A DNA stretch of 64,000 nucleotides from an uncultured Croceitalea sp. Its GTDB lineage: Bacteria > Bacteroidota > Bacteroidia > Flavobacteriales > Flavobacteriaceae. Under the pieces are notes generated by a model that saw only the letters and a list, made by a program, of their open reading frames with translations, was not told the origin of the DNA and made no database searches. This document shows, one piece after another, positions 8,746 through 15,933 of the stretch. The DNA lies in assembly GCA_947494805.1 (NCBI GenBank), contig CANLWK010000003.1:644015-708014 (forward strand). The letters are read 5' to 3'. Position 1 is the first letter of the stretch. Every line of letters starts with the position of its first letter. A program made the position numbers and the translations under genes.

Positions 8746-10431
8746 ATGTCCATTCCAATTAAAGAAACTACACGAGCCCAAGAATCGACAAATGCCATTG
8801 AACGGCTTTATGTGACCATGAGGCACTTATTGAACCGTGGGTTTTACAAACCTTCAGGGGTTTCGGGCAATGCCTTGAAGAATGCGCTGTTATTGCTCCG
8901 CCCTGAAATTTATGGAACCGTAGCTGAAGAAAAAAGCGAATTGAACGGACTGATTTATGTGTTGGAGCGCTTACCCGAGGGCATTGAAGAATGTCGCTTT
9001 ATCAACCTTACCTCTGATGAAGGCTTTTCCAAATCACATTTAAAACCCATTATTCCGCCAAAGAGAAGGCGAAACTGCTATCGCATAGATGACGAGCAGA
9101 TGAATATTGAGATAACACGGGGCAGATCTGATATTTATGATATTTTGACACATTTGACCTTTTTGTACATTGAGTCAGGGAAAATCTGTGAACGTGTCTA
9201 TTTTGAAGAAACCCAAAACACCGTTAGAGATTGGGACAAACTGTCACAGTATATTCAAAACGAAGAGCCTACGGATGCGGAGCGTGAGGTAGCGCTGATA
9301 CATACTGCCAATATTCTTGGGCGTTCCTTTGAAGAGGTGATTGAAATCCACAAAAAACTGAGTACCAAAAAAAACAACGATAGGTTTTTACGCATTATTT
9401 ACTGGTTGGGAAAATTGGCCATTGAAGAGCAGACCACCGGAAATAAAAGAACAATCACTTTTAGTCCACTGTTACGCGAGCGCTTAGGTCACCATATTCA
9501 TGGAGATCGCTGGGCAGAAAAAATTAAAACCACTCTGCGTCAACAGGGATTGTTGCATCGCCCTATTCACATTATAAGCGCAAACATGCACAGTGTGATG
9601 AACTCGTTGTTTGCCAAAATAGCACTTTTTAAAGAGTTTCAAGATGTTCGTGCACTAGATATTTACGAAGCATTAAGCCTGTCTGAGAACGATGACTTGC
9701 GAAAAAAGGTAGGCACATTGGCTCAAAAAAGTGGGATGATTTATATTGAAGATAAATCTGGAGCGAATATCGACGTTCAGATTTTTGATATGGCCAAAGT
9801 TGAAAAGGGCGCTTGTTGTTATGATTTCAAAACAGAACTCCCAGAGGATGAAAAACCCATTATATTTGTCATGGATTATGCGTTTGGCGAACAGGCGTTT
9901 GAAACTATAGATGAGCTTTTAAAGCCTTTTGACAATAATGATGAGAAATCGTTTTTGAATGTAGCTTCCGTTTCCATTATGGGTAAGGCGGGTATTTTAG
10001 AGGGCGGCAAAGGAGATTTGATGATTCCCTCGGCCCATATTTTTGAAGGAACGGCAGACAATTATCCGTTTGAAAACGAATTGACCGCTGAAGATTTTGA
10101 AGGAAACGGACTAAAGGTTTTAGAGGGGACAATGGTCACGGTGCTCGGCACCTCATTGCAGAATAAAGATATTCTGCGATTCTTTTATGAATCTACTTGG
10201 AATGTCATCGGGCTTGAAATGGAAGGGGTACATTATCAAAAGGCTATTCAGTCGGCATCAAAGATTCGAAAGAGCATTAAAAATGATGTTAAGGTAAGGT
10301 ATGCTTATTACGCCTCCGACAATCCTTTAGAAACCGGAAGCACCCTGGCCTCTGGTGGACTGGGCACCACAGGGGTAAAACCTACGTATTTGATAACGGA
10401 CAAAATTTTAGAACAAATATTTAATTCATAA
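8746..10431 (+). CDS. DUF6909 family protein with nucleoside phosphorylase-like C-terminal half
   Basis: A 561-residue soluble protein that I match to the Flavobacteriia family DUF6909, whose function I do not know. The N-terminal half (1-300) is largely helical with no recognised motif. The C-terminal part has a series that resembles the nucleoside phosphorylase/nucleosidase (NP-I) fold: IMGKAG at 411-416, GDLMIPS at 423-429, EMEG at 491-494 (the ribose-contacting motif in that family) and SDNP at 524-527. This is a reading by eye and needs a profile search. The gene ends one base before the Wzz-like gene, so it is coupled to the polysaccharide locus. An overlapping ATG at 8732 opens only a few codons in another frame. 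Confidence 0.65.
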   Translation: MSIPIKETTRAQESTNAIERLYVTMRHLLNRGFYKPSGVSGNALKNALLLLRPEIYGTVAEEKSELNGLIYVLERLPEGIEECRFINLTSDEGFSKSHLKPIIPPKRRRNCYRIDDEQMNIEITRGRSDIYDILTHLTFLYIESGKICERVYFEETQNTVRDWDKLSQYIQNEEPTDAEREVALIHTANILGRSFEEVIEIHKKLSTKKNNDRFLRIIYWLGKLAIEEQTTGNKRTITFSPLLRERLGHHIHGDRWAEKIKTTLRQQGLLHRPIHIISANMHSVMNSLFAKIALFKEFQDVRALDIYEALSLSENDDLRKKVGTLAQKSGMIYIEDKSGANIDVQIFDMAKVEKGACCYDFKTELPEDEKPIIFVMDYAFGEQAFETIDELLKPFDNNDEKSFLNVASVSIMGKAGILEGGKGDLMIPSAHIFEGTADNYPFENELTAEDFEGNGLKVLEGTMVTVLGTSLQNKDILRFFYESTWNVIGLEMEGVHYQKAIQSASKIRKSIKNDVKVRYAYYASDNPLETGSTLASGGLGTTGVKPTYLITDKILEQIFNS

Positions 10432-10432
10432 T

Positions 10433-11512
10433 ATGACTAACCAATCAGATAACACACAAAATAGCGATGAGATTGATTTGGGACAGTTGTTCCAGTTAAT
10501 TGGCCGAGCTTTTCAAAAGCTGTTCAATTTTATTGGAGGTATTTTCAGAGGTATTTTTCATATACTTATTCTATTTCTTCTATTTATACAAAAGAATTTT
10601 GTGGTTTTGTCAATAGCTTTGGTTGTTGGCGTGATAGGTGGCTATGTTTTAGATACGATAAAGACCGAAAAGTATGTGTCGCGAATGGTGGTGGAACCCA
10701 ACTTTAATAGTGTGCAACAGCTCTACAATAATATCGATTTCTATAATGATTTGGCCAAAGCAGAAGACTCTATTGCATTGGCACAGGCGCTGAGTATCTC
10801 TGTAGGTGAGGCGGGAACCATTTCAGTTGGTGAAGCAGCGAGTATCAAAGAGATTTTTGTGGACTCTTATTCAGATGAAAACCAAAAGGTCAAACTTTTC
10901 GATGAATTCATTCGAGAATTGGATACTACAACGGTAAAAGCGTTGGATTATGAAAGCTATCTAAAAAACTTCAACTCCATGGACGCGCGCTTTCATCAGA
11001 TCTCTGTGATAAGCACCGATAATAAAGTCGCAAAGAAAATACAACCAGCTATTGTTGGCTCAATCTCTACTAATGGATATTTTAAACTTCAAAAGCGCAT
11101 CAATGATGAGAACTTGCAGCTTCAGGATTCTATTATAAAGAACCAGCTTGTTGAAGTTGACTCTCTTCAAAAATTGTATAAGACGGTATTGGTCAAAGAG
11201 GCGGATAAACCCATGCAGGGCACCAACATCAATTTGGCCGAAAATGGGAAATCACAAAATAAAGAGCTAGCCTTGATTAAAGAGCGAGAGGTGCTTAAGG
11301 AGCAGTTAGTAGAACTTAATGAAGAGAAAGCGAATAAATCTGCAATTTTAAATGTAATAAGTGATTTTCCCACTAGGGGGGTTTTACTTAACGGATTTTG
11401 GGATAGTTATAAATACGTCGGTCCATTAGCTTTTTTGAGTCTTACGCTATTGGTTTTATTTACAATTGAGTTGAACAGGTATTTAAAAAAAGTTGAACAA
11501 AATAAGCTTTAA
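10433..11512 (+). CDS. Wzz/PCP-type chain length determinant
   Basis: Inner-membrane polysaccharide co-polymerase that sets the chain length made by a Wzy polymerase. A cytoplasmic N terminus with an amphipathic segment (about residues 18-45) is followed by a first membrane helix (about 58-76). The large periplasmic part (about 80-330) is rich in heptad-like Leu/Glu stretches typical of PCP coiled coils (about 215-310), and a second membrane helix lies near the C terminus (about 328-348). No Walker motifs follow, so it is PCP-1-like without a BY-kinase domain. The gene starts one base after DUF6909 and five bases before the cytidylyltransferase gene, opening the sugar cluster. Confidence 0.8.
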   Translation: MTNQSDNTQNSDEIDLGQLFQLIGRAFQKLFNFIGGIFRGIFHILILFLLFIQKNFVVLSIALVVGVIGGYVLDTIKTEKYVSRMVVEPNFNSVQQLYNNIDFYNDLAKAEDSIALAQALSISVGEAGTISVGEAASIKEIFVDSYSDENQKVKLFDEFIRELDTTTVKALDYESYLKNFNSMDARFHQISVISTDNKVAKKIQPAIVGSISTNGYFKLQKRINDENLQLQDSIIKNQLVEVDSLQKLYKTVLVKEADKPMQGTNINLAENGKSQNKELALIKEREVLKEQLVELNEEKANKSAILNVISDFPTRGVLLNGFWDSYKYVGPLAFLSLTLLVLFTIELNRYLKKVEQNKL

Positions 11513-11517
11513 AAATA

Positions 11518-12186
11518 ATGAAGATTTATGCCCTATTGCCAATGAAAGGTAACTCAGAAAGAGTTCCAAATAAGAATTTAAAAAGTTTTTGTGGCGCCCC
11601 ATTGTATCAAAAAGTATTGGACACCCTTTTGGCTTCCGATTTCATCGATAGTGTCATTATAAATACAGATAGTGAAAGGATTAAAGAAGATGTGTTGGCC
11701 AATTATAGCGAACGGGTAATTATTCATGATCGCCCTGATGATATTAAAGGTGATTTCGTTTCAATGAACAGGGTAATTGAATATGACATCGACAAAAAAG
11801 ATGCTGATTATTACATTCAAACACATAGTACAAATCCCTTGTTGAAAACAACCACTGTAGATGAGGCAATAAGAAAAATGATAAAGAGAAAGGAAGAATA
11901 CGACTCTATTTTCTCGGTAACAAGAATGCAAACAAGGCTTTACGGATGTGATGGAAAGCCTTTGAACCATGACCCAGTCAAATTGCTAAGAACCCAGGAC
12001 TTACCGCCTATATATGAAGAGAACTCGAATCTATATATTTTCTCTAAAGAATCATTTAAAAACTCTGGTGGCAAGCGCATAGGAACAAAACCTCTTATGT
12101 TTGAAATTGACAAGATTGAGGCTATTGATATAGATGAATTACATGATTTCATCATTGCAGAATCACTTTACAAAGCATTGCAATGA
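11518..12186 (+). CDS. Acylneuraminate (CMP-sugar) cytidylyltransferase family protein
   Basis: Likely activates a 2-keto-3-deoxy sugar acid with CTP, giving a CMP-linked donor, as NeuA and KdsB do. The 222-residue protein has the nucleotide-binding N-terminal motif LLPMKGNSERVPNKN (residues 6-20), the family segment QTHSTNPL near 102 and a C-terminal FEIDKIEAIDIDE motif with the Asp residues that hold the metal. Length is that of single-domain NeuA-type enzymes. The next gene overlaps it by four bases (ATGA). The sugar cannot be named from the sequence. The neighbouring aldolase, HAD phosphatase and anomerase-like genes favour an ulosonic acid. Confidence 0.85.
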   Translation: MKIYALLPMKGNSERVPNKNLKSFCGAPLYQKVLDTLLASDFIDSVIINTDSERIKEDVLANYSERVIIHDRPDDIKGDFVSMNRVIEYDIDKKDADYYIQTHSTNPLLKTTTVDEAIRKMIKRKEEYDSIFSVTRMQTRLYGCDGKPLNHDPVKLLRTQDLPPIYEENSNLYIFSKESFKNSGGKRIGTKPLMFEIDKIEAIDIDELHDFIIAESLYKALQ

Positions 12187-12656
12187 TTTTTGACAATATC
12201 AGTAATTGGCGTAATTATTTTGATTGTTTCAATGGCTTTGACAAAATCTTTGAAAAACTGGAAACTATTACCATGGAGACGGCTAACGGTCATTATAAAA
12301 TTAATGATATGTGCTACTATAAAGTGATGAGCTATAAAACAATGTTGAACCCTTCGGTTATTGAATCTCACAAAAAAGAAGTTGATCTTCAAATACTGTT
12401 TTCTGGGAAAGAACGTATCAAAATTTTCTCTAGGAGCAAAGTAGAACCAATGGGCATATACGATGAGAAAACGGATTGTCAGTTTTATAAAGCCACTGAA
12501 TCCCCGGATTTAGAACTAGTGTTAGCTCCTGGAAAAATGGCGTTGTTTTTCCCTCAGGATATTCACGGTTGCCAACATATTGTAAATGAAAATAGTAAGG
12601 ACTTAAAAAAGGTTGTATTTAAAATAAATGAAAAACTTTTCACACTCAAAAAGTAG
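12183..12656 (+). CDS. YhcH/YjgK/YiaL (NanQ-like) family protein, possible ulosonate anomerase
   Basis: A 157-residue cupin-type protein of the YhcH/YjgK/YiaL family. The E. coli member YhcH (NanQ) has been reported to speed interconversion of sialic acid anomers. The family pattern is clear: HKKEVDLQIL near residue 64, the SPDLELVLAPGKMALFFPQDIHGC stretch (about 108-131) with its conserved His, and KVVFKIN near the end. It overlaps the cytidylyltransferase gene by four bases and the aldolase gene by 29 bases, so translation is probably coupled. In this setting it could supply the anomer that the cytidylyltransferase needs. That role is inference from the family and neighbours. Confidence 0.83.
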   Translation: MIFDNISNWRNYFDCFNGFDKIFEKLETITMETANGHYKINDMCYYKVMSYKTMLNPSVIESHKKEVDLQILFSGKERIKIFSRSKVEPMGIYDEKTDCQFYKATESPDLELVLAPGKMALFFPQDIHGCQHIVNENSKDLKKVVFKINEKLFTLKK

Positions 12657-13413
12657 ATTAAAAGAGAAGCTTAAGAACAAGGACTTATCGTTTGGCTCTT
12701 GGCTTACAATTCCTCATCAATCCATAGTTGAAATCATGTCATCAGCCGGTTTTGAATGGTTAACAATTGATTTGGAGCATTCTGCCATCGATATTGCCAC
12801 TCTACAAAATTTGGTGGGTCATGTACAAGCAAATGGTATGGAGGCACTGGTTCGGGTAAGCAAAAATGAAGAGGTTATCATAAAAAGAGTTATGGATGCT
12901 GGAGCAAATGGAGTAATTGTTCCAATGATAAAGAACGCTAACGAAGCCAGACAAGCGGTCTCGTGGGTGAAATACCCTCCTCATGGAACTAGAGGAGTTG
13001 GACTCTCAAGAGCCCAACACTATGGAACTGCTTTTGAAGAGTATAAGAAATGGGTTCAGGAGGAATCAGTCGTAATAGCTCAAATTGAGCATATTGAAGG
13101 GGTAGAAAACTTATCTGAGATTTTGGATGTAGAAGGTATTGATGGCATAATAGTCGGGCCCTATGATCTTTCGGCATCTATGGGAAAACCAGGCATGTTT
13201 TATGATGAAGATGTCAAAGATGTGTTACGTGAAATAGATAAAACTACGTTGGAAAAATCCAAGAATTTGGGATTCCATGTTATTGAATCTGACTATAAAA
13301 AAGTTTTACAGAAACTGGAGATGCATTATAATTTTTTGGCTTTCAGTCTTGACTTCTTCTTCTTGGGAGACAAAGCCAGAGAACAAATGAAACTATTAAA
13401 ATCTAACTTGTAG
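12628..13413 (+). CDS. HpcH/HpaI-type pyruvate aldolase
   Basis: Class II (metal-dependent) aldolase of the HpaI family, which makes or cleaves 2-keto-3-deoxy acids from pyruvate and an aldehyde. Family residues are in place: H51 in DLEHS, R76 in VRVS, the metal ligands E154 in QIE and D180 in GPYDLS, and PPHGTRGVG at about 117-125. The 261-residue length is normal. Its start lies 29 bases inside the YhcH-like gene, and no later Met gives a full N terminus. Catabolic HpaI enzymes normally sit with aromatic or sugar-acid degradation genes; here it sits between CMP-sugar genes, which suggests a synthetic role in making an ulosonic acid. Substrate unknown. Confidence 0.87.
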   Translation: MKNFSHSKSRLKEKLKNKDLSFGSWLTIPHQSIVEIMSSAGFEWLTIDLEHSAIDIATLQNLVGHVQANGMEALVRVSKNEEVIIKRVMDAGANGVIVPMIKNANEARQAVSWVKYPPHGTRGVGLSRAQHYGTAFEEYKKWVQEESVVIAQIEHIEGVENLSEILDVEGIDGIIVGPYDLSASMGKPGMFYDEDVKDVLREIDKTTLEKSKNLGFHVIESDYKKVLQKLEMHYNFLAFSLDFFFLGDKAREQMKLLKSNL

Positions 13414-13416
13414 AAA

Positions 13417-14295
13417 ATGAAAAAGGCCCTTGTTTTTGGTGGGTTTGGGTTTCTAGGCTACTATTTGACCAAAGCACTTCTTAAAAGGCAGTATGAAGTA
13501 ACTGTTGCCGATATCATTGAAGACAATGAATTAGAGGAAGAAGTAAATTACATGTACTGTGATATTTCTGAAGAAACGCAGGTTGCCAAAGTATTTGACT
13601 CAAACACTTTCAACGTGGTCTATAATTTGGCAGGGTTTGCCAATTTAGATGTTGCCATAAAGTTTCCAATAAAGACTATGAATTTGAATGTTATGGGCAA
13701 CATGTATATTTTAAAACAGTGTGTAGAGAAAAAAGTTGAAAAATTTGTCTATGCGAGCAGTGCGTATGCTATGAGCAACAAAGGTTCATTCTATGGAATA
13801 AGTAAGTTGGCCTCTGAAAAAATAATAGAAGAGTACCATAAAAAGCACAATCTTACTTTCATTATTTTGAGGTATGGATCTGTTTATTCCGAGAAGCCTT
13901 ATGACAATAATTACATCTACAATTTGGTTAAAAGGGCAGTCAAAGAAAATAGAATAGACCATTATGGCGATGGCAAGGAGATAAGGGAATATATACATGC
14001 TGCGGATGCCGCTAAATTATCAGTGGATGTAATCGAGTCAAATGTATTTTCAAACCTACATGTAATTCTTACCGGAACGGAACGTATGCAGCGATTTGAA
14101 CTCTTTCAGATGATAAATGAAATTTTGAGTGGACAAGTAAGTGTTAATTGTGAAGATTCGGGATATCAGAACCATTATAAGTTTACACCATATTCTTTTG
14201 AACCGAGTGTAAGCAGAAAGTTGACCGCAAATCCTCATATTGACATGGGGCAAGGGCTGTTGGAGTGTATCAGAGAGGTACATAGGCATGAGTAA
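13417..14295 (+). CDS. NAD-dependent epimerase/dehydratase (SDR)
   Basis: An extended short-chain dehydrogenase likely acting on a nucleotide sugar or sugar-acid intermediate. The N terminus has the NAD-binding GGFGFLG motif (residues 8-14). The catalytic triad is visible as S115 in ASSAY plus Y126 and K130 in YGISK. The 292-residue protein is slightly short for the family but complete. It begins three bases after the aldolase stop. The C-terminal half is less conserved, so epimerase, dehydratase and reductase cannot be told apart. It belongs to the six-gene sugar-acid cassette by spacing and strand. Confidence 0.82.
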   Translation: MKKALVFGGFGFLGYYLTKALLKRQYEVTVADIIEDNELEEEVNYMYCDISEETQVAKVFDSNTFNVVYNLAGFANLDVAIKFPIKTMNLNVMGNMYILKQCVEKKVEKFVYASSAYAMSNKGSFYGISKLASEKIIEEYHKKHNLTFIILRYGSVYSEKPYDNNYIYNLVKRAVKENRIDHYGDGKEIREYIHAADAAKLSVDVIESNVFSNLHVILTGTERMQRFELFQMINEILSGQVSVNCEDSGYQNHYKFTPYSFEPSVSRKLTANPHIDMGQGLLECIREVHRHE

Positions 14296-14310
14296 ATTTC
14301 TTCAATCAAT

Positions 14311-14967
14311 ATGCTAATAGAGAACGTCTTTTTTGATTTTGATGGTGTTTTGGCCGAATCCGTATCTGCCAAAACGGAGGCTTTTAAAGAGATGTATTTG
14401 CCTTACGGAGAAGATATAGCTTTACAAGTTGTAAACTACCATATTGAAAACGGAGGAATTTCCCGTTATGAGAAATTCAGGCATTGGGAGAAGACTTTTT
14501 TTAATAAAGAGCTTGATGAAGGTGAGGTAAAGATTATGGCACAAAGGTTTTCAGATCTCGTATTGCAAAAAGTAATAGATGCAAAACCAGTGAAGGATTC
14601 TCTTTGGTTTTTACAAAAATATTATGACAAGCTTAGATTTTGGGTAATCACTGGTACACCCACGAATGAAATTATCACAATAGTTGAAAAAAGAAAACTT
14701 GATATATACTTCCAAGGACTTCACGGATCGCCCGAAAGCAAAAAATATTGGACCGAATTTTTGATAGATAAATTTAAACTTAGGCGAGAGACAACGCTGT
14801 TTTTAGGTGATGCGACTACTGACATAGAGGCGGCTCGATTCTCAAAACTACTTTTTGCCCTAAGGGACAATGAAGAGAATAAAAGCCTTTTTGAAGACTA
14901 CCAGGGCTTTCGATTCACTAATTTTAAAGAGTTGGAACAGTTGCTCATAAATAATAAACTATTATAG
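14311..14967 (+). CDS. HAD family phosphatase
   Basis: A haloacid-dehalogenase-type hydrolase of 218 residues, probably removing a phosphate from a sugar-acid intermediate. Motif I is FDFDGVLAES with the nucleophile D9 and acid/base D11. Motif II is the Thr in VITGTP near residue 114, and motif IV is GDATTDIEAA near residue 163. A helical cap lies between motifs I and II, as in beta-phosphoglucomutase-like HADs, unlike the cap-free KdsC. Two bases separate it from the next gene. If the aldolase acts on a phosphorylated aldehyde, this enzyme would play the part KdsC or NeuA-linked phosphatases play elsewhere; that is inference. Confidence 0.83.
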   Translation: MLIENVFFDFDGVLAESVSAKTEAFKEMYLPYGEDIALQVVNYHIENGGISRYEKFRHWEKTFFNKELDEGEVKIMAQRFSDLVLQKVIDAKPVKDSLWFLQKYYDKLRFWVITGTPTNEIITIVEKRKLDIYFQGLHGSPESKKYWTEFLIDKFKLRRETTLFLGDATTDIEAARFSKLLFALRDNEENKSLFEDYQGFRFTNFKELEQLLINNKLL

Positions 14968-14969
14968 CC

Positions 14970-15914
14970 ATGAAAGTTTTGTTAACCTCTACTTCTTTTC
15001 AAGATACGCCGGGGAAACATCAAGAACTCTTAAAGAGCCAAGACTTTGATGTTGATTTGCTAAGAGGCCCTATATCCGAGCAAGAACTATTGCCAATAAT
15101 TGACAAATACGATGCAGTTATTTGCGGTGATGACGACTATACTGAAAGGGTTTTAACCAAAGGTGCAAAAGGTAGATTAAGATACATTTCAAAGTATGGG
15201 GTTGGTTTGGACCGAATAAATTTAGAGGTAGCCGAGCGATTGGGAATACCTGTAAAAAACTGCCCGGGAGTTAATCAAACCTCGGTTTCAGAACATGTAT
15301 TGGCCTTGCTTTTTACATTTGAAAAAAATGTGCACCTTCAATACAACTCTACAAGACTAGGAAGCTGGAAACGTTTGGTGGGAAATGAAATTTTTGGGAA
15401 GACAATTGGAATAATTGGCCTTGGGGCAATCGGAAAAGAATTGGCAAAAAAATGCAATGCCTTAGGGATAAAAGTTTTGGCTTTTGATATCTATAAAGAT
15501 GAACTTTTTATAAAGGAAAACCCGTATGTAGGTTTTGTTGATTCTCTTGATAACATTTATGAAAAAGCAGACATATTAAGTCTACATATACCACATACTC
15601 CTCAAACTGAGCTTATGATTAATGAAGAAGTAGTTTTCAAACGATTGAAGAAGACCCCAGTTTTGATAAACACTTCTAGAGGTATGCTTGTAGATTCTGA
15701 GGCCATATTAAAAGGGATTGAAGAGGGTAAATTAAGGGGTTATTTGACAGATGTTTTAAGTCAAGAACCAATGAGTTCAGATGAAGTTTTAAGGAATAAA
15801 GAAAGTGTTATTATAACTCCCCATGTAGGTTCAAGAACATTTCAAAGTGTAGAAAGACAAGGTGTTATGGCGGTAGAAAACTTGTTGGCACTTATAGCAG
15901 ACACTTTGACATAA
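14970..15914 (+). CDS. D-isomer 2-hydroxyacid dehydrogenase (SerA-like catalytic part)
   Basis: An NAD-dependent oxidoreductase interconverting a 2-hydroxyacid and its 2-keto acid. The Rossmann motif GIIGLGAIGKELAKK starts at about residue 147. The catalytic triad is present: R237 in NTSRGML, E266 in SQEP and H285 in TPHVGS. At 314 residues it lacks the regulatory ACT domain of serine-pathway SerA, so it is unlikely to be the housekeeping phosphoglycerate dehydrogenase. Position at the end of the sugar-acid cassette suggests it prepares an oxidised or reduced sugar-acid precursor. The true substrate is not readable from sequence. Confidence 0.85.
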   Translation: MKVLLTSTSFQDTPGKHQELLKSQDFDVDLLRGPISEQELLPIIDKYDAVICGDDDYTERVLTKGAKGRLRYISKYGVGLDRINLEVAERLGIPVKNCPGVNQTSVSEHVLALLFTFEKNVHLQYNSTRLGSWKRLVGNEIFGKTIGIIGLGAIGKELAKKCNALGIKVLAFDIYKDELFIKENPYVGFVDSLDNIYEKADILSLHIPHTPQTELMINEEVVFKRLKKTPVLINTSRGMLVDSEAILKGIEEGKLRGYLTDVLSQEPMSSDEVLRNKESVIITPHVGSRTFQSVERQGVMAVENLLALIADTLT

Positions 15915-15933
15915 TTAGCCTTTTTATAGTCTT

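Noticed and set aside
14970-15914. Housekeeping serA
   Set aside because: Catalytic core matches, but the ACT domain is absent and the gene is embedded in a sugar cassette.
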